A stretch of 64,000 nucleotides of DNA from positions 62,001 through 126,000 of the forward strand of contig NZ_DF238897.1 of assembly GCF_000400995.2 (NCBI RefSeq), given 5' to 3'. Under the pieces are notes generated by a model. It saw only the letters and a program-made list of their open reading frames with translations. It did not search any database and had not been told where the DNA came from. This DNA comes from Acidovorax sp. MR-S7. Lineage in GTDB: Bacteria > Pseudomonadota > Gammaproteobacteria > Burkholderiales > Burkholderiaceae_C. Shown here piece after piece: positions 30,058 to 39,742 of this stretch. The stretch's first letter is position 1. Every line of letters begins with the position of its first letter. The position numbers and the translations under genes were made by a program.

Positions 30058-30972
30058 TCATCGCCGCTGCAGCTGCGGCTCGCCCGCCAACAGCTCCGCG
30101 GCCCAGTCCACGAACGCGCGCACCTTGGCGCTCAGGTGGCGGTTCGGTGGGTACACGACGTAGACGGGCAGCAGCGGGTGCGACCAGCCGTCGAGCACGC
30201 GCACGAGTTCGCCGCGCTCGACGTGCTGCTGTGCCTGGAAGGTGGTGATCTGCCCCACGCCCTGGCCCGCCACGAGGGCGTTCACGTAGGCGTTGCTCTC
30301 GTTGACGGCGAGTTGCGAGGGGCCGGAAATTTCGATCACTTCGCTATTCCGGTGGAATTCGAGCGGATAGCGGCGCGCGGACACGGGCGAGAAATAGATC
30401 ACGCTCCTGTGGCCGCCTTCCAGGTCCAGCGGATGCTGTGGCGTGCCATGCCGCGCCAGGTAGCCGGGCGCGGCCACGGTGATGAACTCCAGGTTGCCGA
30501 TGCGCCGCGCCACGAGCGACTGGTCGGCCAGCTCGCCGCCGCGGATCACGCAGTCCACGTTGTCGCCGATCAGGTCCACGGTGCGGTCGCTCACGCCCAG
30601 GTCGATCTGGATGTCGGGATAGCGCTCCTGGAACTGCGCCAGACGCGGCACGATGAGCAGCCGCGCCACCGAGGTGCCCACGTCCACGCGCAGCCGCCCG
30701 CGCGGGCTGGCGCGGGCCTGGCCCATGCTGGCCTCGATGTCGTCGAAATCGGCCAGCAGGCGCACGGTGCGGTCGTAATACGCTGCCCCGTCCGCCGTGA
30801 CGGTGACGCGGCGCGTGGTGCGGTTAAGCAGCTTCACGCGCAGCCGCGCTTCGAGGGCCTGCACGTGCTTGGTCACGGTGGCCTTGGGCAATTGCAACGA
30901 ATCGGCTGCGCGCGTGAACGTGCCGGCTTCCACCACCCGCGCGAATATGCGCATGGCCTGTATCTGGTCCAT
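30058..30972 (-). CDS. LysR-family transcriptional regulator
   Basis: A 304-residue LysR regulator. The winged helix-turn-helix is at residues about 5-62 (FTRAADSLQLPKATVTKHVQ), followed by a two-lobed effector-binding domain (about 90-300; GRLRVDVG, DLGVSDRTVDLI, VYPPNRHLSAKVRAFVDW). It belongs to the large AaeR/DmlR-like branch. ATG 30972 has AAGGAG 7 bp upstream. It is divergent from the hydrolase-like gene and the RND pump, the usual layout for a local regulator; control of the pump is inferred. Confidence 0.9.
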   Translation of the reverse strand: MDQIQAMRIFARVVEAGTFTRAADSLQLPKATVTKHVQALEARLRVKLLNRTTRRVTVTADGAAYYDRTVRLLADFDDIEASMGQARASPRGRLRVDVGTSVARLLIVPRLAQFQERYPDIQIDLGVSDRTVDLIGDNVDCVIRGGELADQSLVARRIGNLEFITVAAPGYLARHGTPQHPLDLEGGHRSVIYFSPVSARRYPLEFHRNSEVIEISGPSQLAVNESNAYVNALVAGQGVGQITTFQAQQHVERGELVRVLDGWSHPLLPVYVVYPPNRHLSAKVRAFVDWAAELLAGEPQLQRR

Positions 30973-31033
30973 GTGCTCTCCTTGTTCTGGCCCCATGGCA
31001 GGGGCCGGGGAATTCTCACACGCACGCCCCGTG

Positions 31034-31052
31034 CCGATTGTTCGGCAATCGG
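31034..31052. promoter_or_regulatory. Perfect dyad, candidate LysR operator
   Basis: CCGATTG-TTCGG-CAATCGG, two perfect 7-bp arms, lies midway in the 163-bp divergent gap, 62 bp from the LysR start and 84 bp from the hydrolase start. Confidence 0.5.
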
Positions 31053-31135
31053 AAACACTGCGGCGGCATTTCGCTGGTTTATCGTGGGTGGCCGCGCGCC
31101 TACATTTCCATCACCCGGTCCTGCCGGTCTCCGCC

Positions 31136-31990
31136 ATGTCCAAGCTCCCACCGCCATCGTCATCGCCATCCGTCTGCACCGACGCCACCATTGAGGTGGC
31201 CAAGGGGCAGGAGGTCGCCGTACGCCTGTACGGCCGCAAGAAGGCGGGCGAGGTGCTGCCGCTGGTGGTGCATTTCCACGGCGGCGCGTTCGTGTCGGGC
31301 GATCTCGACAACGGCTGCACCGTGGGCGGGCTGCTGGAGGCCGCTGGCGCGCGCGTGGTGTCGGTGGCCTATCCGCTGTCGCCCGAGCACCCGTTCCCCC
31401 AGCCGCTGGAAACGGGCTACGCCGTGCTCAAGTGGGCGTTCAAGCGCCGTGCGCGGCTGGCCGGCCAGGGTGCGCCCGTGTACCTGGCGGGCGAGGAGGC
31501 CGGGGGCAACCTGGCGGCCGGCGTGTGCCTGATGGCGCGCGACCAGTCGCATCCGCCGCTGGCGGGGCAGATCCTGCTGTCGCCCATGCTCGACCCCTGC
31601 GTGGGCACCCCGTCGCTGCGCGCGGCCACGGGCGAATCCACGGCATGCAAGTGGGCCGACGGCTGGCTCAAGTTCCTGCGCTGCGCGCGCGATGCCGAGC
31701 ACCCGTACGCCGTGCCCGGCACCGCCCAGCGGCTGGCGGGCCTGCCGCCCACGCTGGTGCTGGTGGGCGACGCAGACCCCATGCGCGACGAGGCCCTGGC
31801 CTATGCCGCGCGGCTGGAGGCGGCCGGGCTTTCCGTCACGCGCCACATCTTCACGCAGGTGGAACAGTGGCCCGAGGCGCTGCTGCAGCCCCGAGCGAAC
31901 CCTTGCCCCTGCTCGGCGCAGGTGCAGGAGCAGCTCCGTCTGTTCTTCGAGGCCACCCGATGTCCGCCCTCGGCGATGCCTGAGGCCTGA
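31136..31990 (+). CDS. Alpha/beta-hydrolase-fold protein lacking the nucleophile serine
   Basis: A 284-residue protein of the hormone-sensitive-lipase (HSL, alpha/beta hydrolase 3) type. The oxyanion motif HFHGGAF is present (H48) and the acid region VGDADPMRDEALAYAARL is normal, but the nucleophile elbow GDSAGG reads GEEAGG, with Glu121 in place of the catalytic Ser. No other Ser fits the elbow. So it is likely a non-esterase member, perhaps a binding protein. It precedes the RND pump by 123 bp in the same direction and may be cotranscribed. Confidence 0.8.
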   Translation: MSKLPPPSSSPSVCTDATIEVAKGQEVAVRLYGRKKAGEVLPLVVHFHGGAFVSGDLDNGCTVGGLLEAAGARVVSVAYPLSPEHPFPQPLETGYAVLKWAFKRRARLAGQGAPVYLAGEEAGGNLAAGVCLMARDQSHPPLAGQILLSPMLDPCVGTPSLRAATGESTACKWADGWLKFLRCARDAEHPYAVPGTAQRLAGLPPTLVLVGDADPMRDEALAYAARLEAAGLSVTRHIFTQVEQWPEALLQPRANPCPCSAQVQEQLRLFFEATRCPPSAMPEA

Positions 31991-32113
31991 CACCCCGCCT
32001 TACACCACCCGGCGCTTTTCTCCTGCTTGCTTTTCCGGCCTTCCGTGCCGGAGGGAGGAGCGTTGCCTGCATTTACCGCATTTCGTTGATTTGGAAGACA
32101 CGGAGGAATCACC

Positions 32114-33355
32114 ATGAACTCGCCACTTTTCTCATCGTCCCGCCGCCGCTGGTGGACCGCCGCCGGTGCGGCCGCCGCCATCGCCGGCGGCGCGGTCTTC
32201 GGGCTGCAGAGCTCGCATGCCGAAGCGCCCGCCGAAGGTGCCGCGCCCCCCGCCGTTCCCGTTTCCGTGGCAGCGGTGCTGCAGCAGGACATCGCCCTGT
32301 GGGACGAATTCTCCGGCCGGCTCGAAGCCGTGCAGCGCGTGGACGTGCGCCCGCGCGTGCCCGGCGCCGTGCAGGCCGTGCACTTCCGCGAAGGGGCGCT
32401 GGTGAAGCAGGGCGACCTGCTCTTCACCGTGGACCCGGCGCCCTACGCGGCCGAGGTGGACCGGGCCGAGGCGCAGGTCGTCGCGGCGCAGGCCCGCGTG
32501 TCGTACACGCGCAGCGAGATGGAACGCGCCGCGCGCCTGTGGGAGGAGCGCGCCATCGCCCAGCGCGAGCACGACGAGCGCGTGAACGCCCAGCGCGAGG
32601 CCGACGCCAACCTGCGCGCCGCGCAGGCCGCGCTGCAGACCGCGCGGCTGAACCTGGGCTACACGCAGGTGCGCGCCCCGGTGGCGGGCCGCGTGGGCCG
32701 CATCGAGGTCACCGTGGGCAACCTCGTGGCCTCGGGCGCCGGCGCGCCGGTGCTGACCACGCTGGTCTCGGTGAGCCCGATCTACGCGAGCTTCGACACC
32801 GACGAGCAGATCGTCGCGCGGGCGCTCGAAGGCCTGCGCTCCGGCAAGAGCGCACGCACCGCAATCGAGAGCATTCCGGTGCAGATGGGCACGGGCACCA
32901 CGGGCGGCACGCCGCACGCGGGGCACCTGCAGCTCATCGACAACCAGGTGGACGCGAGGAGCGGCACGGTGCGCGTGCGGGCGGTGTTCGACAACGCCGA
33001 CGGCGCCCTCATGCCGGGCCAGTTCGCGCGCATCCGCATGGGCCAGGCGCGCAGCACGCAGGCCGTGCTGATCAACGAGCGCGCCGTGGGCACCGACCAG
33101 AACAAGAAGTTCGTGATGGTGGTCGGCGAGGGCGACAAGGCCGAGTACCGCGAGGTACAGCTGGGCGCGCCCGTGGACGGGCTGCGCATCGTCACTTCCG
33201 GATTGAAGGCCGGCGAGCGCATCGTCGTCAACGGCCTGCAGCGCGTGCGCCCCGGCGCGCAGGTCGCCCCGCAGGACGTGCCCATGGCCGCCAAGGCCGA
33301 ACTGGCGGGCGAAGGCGCGCAGGCGCGCGCCACGCCCAGGCAGCCCGCCGCCTGA
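32114..33355 (+). CDS. RND efflux periplasmic adaptor (MexE/AcrA type)
   Basis: A 413-residue membrane-fusion protein: N-terminal membrane anchor/signal (residues about 12-36), split lipoyl domain (VDVRPRVPGAVQAVHFREGALV and YTQVRAPVAGRVGRIEVTVGN), an alpha-helical hairpin between them (about 105-165), then beta-barrel and membrane-proximal domains. No lipobox Cys is seen. CGGAGGAATCACC precedes the ATG. It links the inner-membrane pump to the outer-membrane channel encoded next. Confidence 0.92.
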   Translation: MNSPLFSSSRRRWWTAAGAAAAIAGGAVFGLQSSHAEAPAEGAAPPAVPVSVAAVLQQDIALWDEFSGRLEAVQRVDVRPRVPGAVQAVHFREGALVKQGDLLFTVDPAPYAAEVDRAEAQVVAAQARVSYTRSEMERAARLWEERAIAQREHDERVNAQREADANLRAAQAALQTARLNLGYTQVRAPVAGRVGRIEVTVGNLVASGAGAPVLTTLVSVSPIYASFDTDEQIVARALEGLRSGKSARTAIESIPVQMGTGTTGGTPHAGHLQLIDNQVDARSGTVRVRAVFDNADGALMPGQFARIRMGQARSTQAVLINERAVGTDQNKKFVMVVGEGDKAEYREVQLGAPVDGLRIVTSGLKAGERIVVNGLQRVRPGAQVAPQDVPMAAKAELAGEGAQARATPRQPAA

Positions 33356-33385
33356 GCGCGCCGTGGCTAGAAAGACAAGAACACC

Positions 33386-36300
33386 ATGAACCTCTCCCGC
33401 TTCTTCATCGACCGCCCGATCTTCGCGGGCGTGCTGTCGGTGCTCATCTTCCTCTCCGGCCTGATCGCGCTGCGCGCGCTGCCGATTTCGGAGTACCCCG
33501 AGGTCGCCCCGCCCTCGGTGGTGGTGCGTGCCACCTACCCCGGCGCCAGCCCCAAGGTGATCGCCGAGACCGTGGCCACGCCGCTGGAGGAATCCATCAA
33601 CGGCGTGGAGGGCATGCTCTACATGGGCAGCCAGGCCACGACCGACGGCGTGATGACGCTCACCGTCACCTTCCAGCTGGGCACCGATCCCGACAAGGCG
33701 CAGCAGCTGGTGCAGAACCGCGTCTCGCAGGCCGAGCCGCGCCTGCCCGAGGAGGTGCGGCGCCTCGGCATCACCACCGTCAAGAGCGCGCCGGACCTGA
33801 CCATGGTCGTGCACATGGTCTCGCCCAACGGCCGCTACGATATCGACTACCTGCGCAACTACGCCGTGCTCAACGTGAAGGACCGCCTCGCGCGCATCCA
33901 GGGCGTGGGCCAGGTGCAGATCTTCGGCGGCGGCGACTATTCCATGCGCGCCTGGCTCGACCCGCAGAAGGTGGCGCAGCGCGGCCTCTCGGCCGGCGAC
34001 GTGGTGGCCGCCATCCGCGGCCAGAACGTGCAGGCCGCCGCCGGCGTGGTGGGCCAGTCGCCCGGGCTGCCGGGCGTGGACATGCAGCTGTCGATCAACG
34101 CGCAGGGCCGCCTCACGACCGAGGAGGAGTTCGGCGACATCATCGTCAAGACCGGTGCCGATGGCGCGGTGACGCGCCTGCGCGACGTGGCCCGGCTGGA
34201 GCTGGGCGCGGCCGACTACTCGCTGCGCTCGCTGCTCAACAACGACCCGGCCGTGGGCATGGGCGTGTTCCAGGCGCCGGGCTCTAACGCGCTCGACATC
34301 TCCGCCAACGTGCGCGAGACCATGGCGGAACTGCAGCGCAGCATGCCCGAGGGCGTGGAATACCGCATCGCCTACGACCCGACGCAGTTCGTGCGGGCGT
34401 CGATCAAGTCCGTCATCCAGACGCTGCTGGAGGCCGTGGCGCTGGTGGTGATCGTGGTGATCCTGTTCCTGCAGACCTGGCGCGCCTCCATCATCCCGCT
34501 GCTGGCCGTGCCGGTGTCGGTGGTGGGCACGTTCGCCGTGCTGCACCTGCTGGGCTTCTCGATCAACGCACTGTCGCTCTTCGGCCTGGTGCTGGCCATC
34601 GGCATCGTGGTGGACGACGCCATCGTGGTGGTGGAGAACGTGGAGCGCAACATCGAGGCGGGCCTGACCCCGCGCGAGGCCACCTACCGTGCCATGCGCG
34701 AGGTGTCCGGTCCCATCATCGCCATCGCGCTGGTGCTGGTGGCGGTGTTCGTGCCGCTGGCCTTCATCAGCGGGCTCACGGGGCAGTTCTACCGCCAGTT
34801 CGCGGTGACCATCGCCATCTCCACGGTGATCTCGGCCATCAACTCGCTCACCCTGTCGCCCGCCTTGAGCGCGCTGCTGCTCAAGGGCCACCACGAGCCC
34901 AAGGACGCGCTCACGCGCGGCATGGACCGCGTGTTCGGCGGCTTCTTCCGCCGCTTCAACCGCGTATTCCACCGCGGCTCCGAGGCCTACAGCGGCGGCG
35001 TGCGCCGCGTCGTCGGCCGCAAGGCGCTGATGCTGGCTGTCTACCTCGCGCTGGTGGGCGTCACCTGGGGCCTGTTCAAGGCCGTGCCGGGCGGCTTCGT
35101 GCCCGCGCAGGACAAGCAATACCTGATCGGCTTCGCGCAACTGCCCGACGGCGCCACGCTGGACCGCACCGACGACGTGATCCGCCGCATGGGCGAGATC
35201 ATGAAGCAGAACCCCAACGTGGAGGACGCCATCGCCTTCCCGGGCCTGTCGATCAACGGCTTCACCAACAGCTCCAACGCCGGCATCGTGTTCGCCACGC
35301 TCAAGCCCTTCGCCGAGCGCACGCGCGCCGACCAGAGCGGCGGCGCGGTGGCCGGGCAGCTCAACCAGGCGTTCGGCAGCATCCAGGACGCGTTCATCGC
35401 CATGTTCCCGCCGCCGCCGGTGGCCGGGCTGGGCACTACGGGCGGCTTCAAGCTGCAGATCGAGGACCGCGCATCGCTGGGCTACGAGGCCATGGATGCG
35501 GCCGTGAAGGCCTTCATGGCCAAGGCCTACCAGGCGCCCGAGCTGGCCGGCCTGTTCACGAGCTGGCAGGTCAACGTGCCGCAGCTCTACGCCGCCATCG
35601 ACCGCACCAAGGCGCGCCAGCTCGGCGTGCCGGTGACGGACATCTTCGAGACGCTGCAGATCTACCTGGGCAGCCTGTACGCCAACGACTTCAACCAGTT
35701 TGGCCGCACCTACAGCGTGCGCGTGCAGGCCGACGCGGCCTACCGCGCGCGCGCCGAGGACGTGGGCCTGCTCAAGGTGCGCTCCACGACGGGCGAGATG
35801 GTGCCGCTGTCGGCGCTGATGAAGATCGAACCCAGCTTCGGCCCCGAGCGCGCCATGCGCTACAACGGCTTCCTGGCGGCCGACGTGAACGGCGGGCCCG
35901 CGCCCGGCTGGTCGTCGGGCCAGGCGCAGGCCGCCGTGGAGCGCGTCGCCGCCGAGACGCTGCCGCAGGGCATCTCCTTCGAATGGACCGAACTGACCTA
36001 CCAGGAAATCCTGGCCGGCAATTCCGCCGTGCTGGTGTTTCCCATCGCCATCCTGCTGGTGTTCCTGGTGCTGGCCGCGCAGTACGAAAGCCTCACGCTG
36101 CCGATCGCCATCATCCTCATCGTGCCCATGGGCCTGCTGGCCGCCATGACGGGCGTGTGGCTCTCGGGCGGCGACAACAACGTGTTCACGCAGATCGGGC
36201 TCATCGTGCTGGTGGGGCTGTCGGCCAAGAACGCCATCCTGATCGTGGAGTTCGCGCGCGAGCTGGAATTCGCCGGCCGCACGCCGGTGCAGGCCGCCAT

Positions 36301-36619
36301 CGAGGCCAGCCGCCTGCGGCTGCGCCCCATCCTCATGACCTCGCTGGCGTTCGTGATGGGTGTGCTGCCGCTGGTGCTGTCCACCGGCGCGGGCGCCGAG
36401 ATGCGCAGCGCCATGGGCGTGGCGGTGTTCGCCGGGATGATCGGCGTGACGGCCTTCGGCCTGTTCCTCACGCCCGTGTTCTACGTGGCGCTGCGCCGCA
36501 TGGCCGGCAACCGGCCGCTGCAGCAGCACGGCAGCCACACGGCGCCGTTGACGGAAGAAGCCGGCCTCGGCGCCGTGGCCCGCCCCGTGCTGGCCGCGCC
36601 GCGCGGGCCGCACGAATGA
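33386..36619 (+). CDS. RND multidrug efflux permease (HAE1, MexF/BpeF-like)
   Basis: A 1077-residue proton-driven pump with twelve membrane helices and two large periplasmic loops. It starts MNLSRFFIDRPIFAGVLSVL; the proton-relay Asp pair is D410-D411 in GIVVDDAIVVVENVERN, and the partner Lys is K948 in VGLSAKNAIL. GASPKVIAETVATPLEESIN is typical of HAE1. Sequence and the LysR neighbour suggest the MexF/BpeF group (phenicols, quinolones, trimethoprim in relatives), but the substrate is not provable here. The stop overlaps an ATG; the channel gene follows directly. Confidence 0.95.
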   Translation: MNLSRFFIDRPIFAGVLSVLIFLSGLIALRALPISEYPEVAPPSVVVRATYPGASPKVIAETVATPLEESINGVEGMLYMGSQATTDGVMTLTVTFQLGTDPDKAQQLVQNRVSQAEPRLPEEVRRLGITTVKSAPDLTMVVHMVSPNGRYDIDYLRNYAVLNVKDRLARIQGVGQVQIFGGGDYSMRAWLDPQKVAQRGLSAGDVVAAIRGQNVQAAAGVVGQSPGLPGVDMQLSINAQGRLTTEEEFGDIIVKTGADGAVTRLRDVARLELGAADYSLRSLLNNDPAVGMGVFQAPGSNALDISANVRETMAELQRSMPEGVEYRIAYDPTQFVRASIKSVIQTLLEAVALVVIVVILFLQTWRASIIPLLAVPVSVVGTFAVLHLLGFSINALSLFGLVLAIGIVVDDAIVVVENVERNIEAGLTPREATYRAMREVSGPIIAIALVLVAVFVPLAFISGLTGQFYRQFAVTIAISTVISAINSLTLSPALSALLLKGHHEPKDALTRGMDRVFGGFFRRFNRVFHRGSEAYSGGVRRVVGRKALMLAVYLALVGVTWGLFKAVPGGFVPAQDKQYLIGFAQLPDGATLDRTDDVIRRMGEIMKQNPNVEDAIAFPGLSINGFTNSSNAGIVFATLKPFAERTRADQSGGAVAGQLNQAFGSIQDAFIAMFPPPPVAGLGTTGGFKLQIEDRASLGYEAMDAAVKAFMAKAYQAPELAGLFTSWQVNVPQLYAAIDRTKARQLGVPVTDIFETLQIYLGSLYANDFNQFGRTYSVRVQADAAYRARAEDVGLLKVRSTTGEMVPLSALMKIEPSFGPERAMRYNGFLAADVNGGPAPGWSSGQAQAAVERVAAETLPQGISFEWTELTYQEILAGNSAVLVFPIAILLVFLVLAAQYESLTLPIAIILIVPMGLLAAMTGVWLSGGDNNVFTQIGLIVLVGLSAKNAILIVEFARELEFAGRTPVQAAIEASRLRLRPILMTSLAFVMGVLPLVLSTGAGAEMRSAMGVAVFAGMIGVTAFGLFLTPVFYVALRRMAGNRPLQQHGSHTAPLTEEAGLGAVARPVLAAPRGPHE

Positions 36620-36636
36620 GCAGGAGTTCCTTTGCC

Positions 36637-38067
36637 ATGACGACGATGTTTCCCTTTCCTTTCCTGAACCGGCTGGCGCCGCTCGCCGCGGCCCTGGTGC
36701 TGGCCGGCTGCATGGGCACCCCGTTGGCCCCGCCGCCCGAGCACGCGGGCGTGGCCGTGCCGGCCACGTTCAGCGCGGACGGCACCGCGGCCTGGACCAC
36801 CGCGCCGCCGGCCGAAGCGCAGCCGCGCGGCGCCTGGTGGCTGGGCTTCCAGGACCCGGTGCTGAGCAACCTGGTCGAGCGTGCCGGCGACGGCAACACC
36901 ACCGTGCAGGAGGCCGCCGCGCGGCTCGCCGAGGCGCGAGCGCTGCTGCGCTCGGCCGACGCCAACCGGGCGCCGCAGGTGGGCGCCTCCACTGGCGTGT
37001 CGCGCCAGGCGGGCGCCTCCACCACGGGCAGTGCCGAGCCAGCCACGCTGGCCACGGCAGGGCTCAACGTGTCGTACGAGCTGGACTTGTTCGGCCGGCT
37101 CTCGCAGGCCAGCGACGCGGCGCGGCTCGATGCGCAGGCACGCGACGCGCTCCTGCAGAGCACGCGGCTCATGGTGCAGGCCGACGTGGTGCAGACCTAC
37201 CTGCAGCTGCGTGTCGTACAGGCCGAGCGCGCGCTGGTCGATGAAAGCCTGGCCGCCTACCAGGGCACGCTGCGCCTCACGCAGCGCCGCTACCAGGCGG
37301 GCGACGTGGCCGAACTCGACGTGGCCCGCGTGCAGACCGAGGTGGCGGCCACCGAGTCCGAGGCGCTTGCGCTGGAGCGCCAGCAGGCGCTGCTGGCGCA
37401 CGCGCTCGCCGTGCTCGTGGGCGAAGTGGCCAGCGGCTTCGCGGTGCCGGCGGCGGCGGGCGATACCGTGCTGCCCGTGATCCCGCCGGGGGTGCCGGGC
37501 ACGGTGCTCGCGCGCCGGCCCGACGTGTCCGCCGCCCAGGCCACGGTGCTCGCCGCGCAGGCGCGCGTGGGCGTGGCGCAGGCCGCGTGGTTCCCGGCCA
37601 TCACGCTCACCGGCCAGGGCGGCCTCGCGTCGCCCCAGCTGGGTGACCTGTTCAAGTGGTCGGCACGATCGTGGGGCATCGGCGCGCTGCTGTCGCTGCC
37701 GATCTTCGACGGCGGCCAGCGCGCTGCGCAGGAAGAGGGCGCGCGCGCCCGGCTCGACGGCGCGCTGGCCGCGCACCGCGGGCAGGTGCTCACGGCCTTC
37801 CGCGAGGTGGAGGACCAGCTCAGCGCGCTGCGCCTGCTGGCCGGCCAGGCCGAGGCGCAGGGCCGCGCCGTGCAGTCGGCCGCCCGCGCCACGCAACTGT
37901 CGGATTCGCGCTACCGCAACGGCCTGGTGAGCCAGCTCGAACTGCTGGACGCGCGCCGCAGCGAGCTGCGCAACCGCCGCCAGGCGCTGCAGGTGCGCAC
38001 CGCGCAGTACACCGCCACGGTGGGGCTGATCCGTGCGCTGGGCGGGGGCTGGGACAGCGCCGGCTGA
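36637..38067 (+). CDS. RND efflux outer-membrane channel lipoprotein (NodT/OprN family)
   Basis: A 476-residue TolC-like channel. Signal peptide with lipobox VLAGC (Cys25), followed by two repeated outer-membrane-factor domains: WWLGFQDPVLSNLVERA, VSYELDLFGRLSQASDAARL in the first half and ARRPDVSAAQATVLAAQARVG, LLSLPIFDGGQRAA in the second. ATG 36637 is preferred to 36616 because GGAG lies 10 bp upstream. It completes the tripartite pump. Confidence 0.93.
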   Translation: MTTMFPFPFLNRLAPLAAALVLAGCMGTPLAPPPEHAGVAVPATFSADGTAAWTTAPPAEAQPRGAWWLGFQDPVLSNLVERAGDGNTTVQEAAARLAEARALLRSADANRAPQVGASTGVSRQAGASTTGSAEPATLATAGLNVSYELDLFGRLSQASDAARLDAQARDALLQSTRLMVQADVVQTYLQLRVVQAERALVDESLAAYQGTLRLTQRRYQAGDVAELDVARVQTEVAATESEALALERQQALLAHALAVLVGEVASGFAVPAAAGDTVLPVIPPGVPGTVLARRPDVSAAQATVLAAQARVGVAQAAWFPAITLTGQGGLASPQLGDLFKWSARSWGIGALLSLPIFDGGQRAAQEEGARARLDGALAAHRGQVLTAFREVEDQLSALRLLAGQAEAQGRAVQSAARATQLSDSRYRNGLVSQLELLDARRSELRNRRQALQVRTAQYTATVGLIRALGGGWDSAG

Positions 38068-38203
38068 GGCAGACAGGGATTTGCGCGCGCGGGTCTGCAT
38101 GGACGGGTGATGCGTTCTATAGTGCCCGCTGCCGCCGATGCGGGGCCTGCCGGCCCTGCTCGCGCTTCTTCTCTTCCTTTTCTCAGTACACAGGAGCCAC
38201 CGC

Positions 38204-39640
38204 ATGACCTATCCCGACACGCGCCTTTTCATCGCCGGTGAATGGCAGGACGCCGCCGACGGCCGCACGCTGCCCGTCGTCAACCCGGCCACCGGCCAGG
38301 AAATCGGCCGCGTGGCGCATGCGGGCACCGCCGACCTGGACCGTGCGCTGGCCGCGGCCCAGAAGGGCTTCGAGACTTGGCGCGACCTGCCCGCCATCGA
38401 GCGTGCGAAGACCATGCGCCGCGCCGCCGCGCTGATGCGCGAGCGCGCCGACGCCATCGCCGCCATCCTCACGCAGGAGCAGGGCAAGCCCCTGGCCGAG
38501 GCGCGCATCGAGGCCATGGCCGCCGCCGACATCATCGAATGGTTCGCCGACGAAGGCATGCGCGTCTACGGCCGCATCGTGCCCTCGCGCAGCCTGGCCG
38601 TGCGCCAGCTCGTGGTGAAGGACCCGGTGGGCGTGGTGGCCGCGTTCACGCCGTGGAACTTCCCCATCAACCAGGTCGTGCGCAAGCTGGGTGCGGCGCT
38701 GGCGGCGGGCTGCGCGGTGCTGGTCAAGGCGCCCGAGGAAACGCCCGCCAGCCCGGCCGAGCTGATCCGTGCGTGCGCCGACGCGGGCGTGCCCGCCGGC
38801 GTGGTGGGTCTGGTCTACGGCAACCCGGCAGAGATCTCCAATTACCTGATCCCGCACCCCATCGTGCGCAAGGTCACCTTCACCGGCTCCACCCCCGTGG
38901 GCAAGATGCTGGCGGGCCTGGCCGGCCAGCACATGAAGCGCGTGACCATGGAACTGGGCGGCCACGCCCCGGTGATCGTCTGCGAGGACGCCGACATCGA
39001 ACTGGCCGTCAAGGCCTCCGGCGGCGCCAAGTTCCGCAATGCGGGCCAGGTCTGCATCGCGCCCACGCGCTTCCTGGTGCACGAGAGCGTGCGCGCAGAC
39101 TTCGTGGCGGCGCTCACGCGCCATGCCCAGGGCCTGAAGGTGGGCGACGGCCTGGCCGAGGGCACGCAGATGGGCCCGCTGGCCAACCCGCGCCGCGTGG
39201 CCGCCATGGCCGACCTGCTGGGCGATGCGCTGCAGCAGGGCGCCACCATGTGCACCGGCGGCGAGCGCATCGGCAGCGCGGGCAACTTCTTCGCGCCCAC
39301 GGTGCTCGACAACGTGCCCACCAGCGCCCGTATCTTCAACGAAGAGCCCTTCGGCCCCGTGGCCTCGGTGCGCGGCTTCACGCAGTTGGAGGACGCCATC
39401 GCCGAGTCCAACCGCCTGCCCTACGGCCTGGCCGGTTACGCCTACACGCGCTCGCTCAAGAACGCGCACCTGCTCTCGCAGCGCGTGGAGGTGGGCATGC
39501 TGTGGATCAACCAGCCCGCCAGCCCGTCCGCGGAGCTGCCGTTCGGCGGCATCAAGGATTCGGGCTACGGCTCCGAGGGCGGGCCGGAGGCGCTGGAGGC
39601 CTGCCTGAACACGCGCGCGATCTCGATCACGAACGTCTGA
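38204..39640 (+). CDS. NAD(P)-dependent succinate-semialdehyde dehydrogenase family protein
   Basis: A 478-residue aldehyde dehydrogenase. Cofactor site FTPWNFPIN and GSTPVGKML; general base E250 in MELGGHAP; nucleophile C284 in NAGQVCIAP; late motif EEPFGPVA. Homology is closest to the GabD/Sad-like group that oxidises succinate semialdehyde in GABA catabolism, but related semialdehydes are possible. CAGGAGCC lies before ATG 38204. It stands alone between the pump and a repeat; no GABA transaminase is near. Confidence 0.87.
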   Translation: MTYPDTRLFIAGEWQDAADGRTLPVVNPATGQEIGRVAHAGTADLDRALAAAQKGFETWRDLPAIERAKTMRRAAALMRERADAIAAILTQEQGKPLAEARIEAMAAADIIEWFADEGMRVYGRIVPSRSLAVRQLVVKDPVGVVAAFTPWNFPINQVVRKLGAALAAGCAVLVKAPEETPASPAELIRACADAGVPAGVVGLVYGNPAEISNYLIPHPIVRKVTFTGSTPVGKMLAGLAGQHMKRVTMELGGHAPVIVCEDADIELAVKASGGAKFRNAGQVCIAPTRFLVHESVRADFVAALTRHAQGLKVGDGLAEGTQMGPLANPRRVAAMADLLGDALQQGATMCTGGERIGSAGNFFAPTVLDNVPTSARIFNEEPFGPVASVRGFTQLEDAIAESNRLPYGLAGYAYTRSLKNAHLLSQRVEVGMLWINQPASPSAELPFGGIKDSGYGSEGGPEALEACLNTRAISITNV

Positions 39641-39657
39641 AACAGCTCAGTTATCCA

Positions 39658-39735
39658 TAGCTGCGCGCTGGCTGCGTCCCCCTGCCCGGCGAAGCCGAGA
39701 GCAGGGGGAAGACGCGAAGCGTCTCAGGGGGTGGC
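39658..39735. repeat. GC-rich dispersed repeat (type B), intergenic
   Basis: GCGCTGGCTGCGTCCCCCTG, GAGAGCAGGGGGAAGACGCG and CTCAGGGGGTGG; nearly the same text occurs at 59.8 kb. It abuts the stop of the leftward sulfurtransferase gene. No gene in the gap. Confidence 0.75.
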
Positions 39736-39742
39736 GTTGATT

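Noticed and set aside
31991-32113. Hairpin CCGGC...GCCGG downstream of the hydrolase-like gene as a terminator
   Set aside because: No T-run follows, and it lies within a probable operon.
32132-36613. A 1493-codon open frame on the minus strand opposite the RND genes
   Set aside because: It is antisense to three convincing pump genes, rich in His, Gln, Arg and Ala from complementing GC-biased codons, and has no domain signal.
38118-38123. TATAGT as the -10 of the dehydrogenase gene
   Set aside because: The only -35 candidates are poor; too weak to list as a feature.
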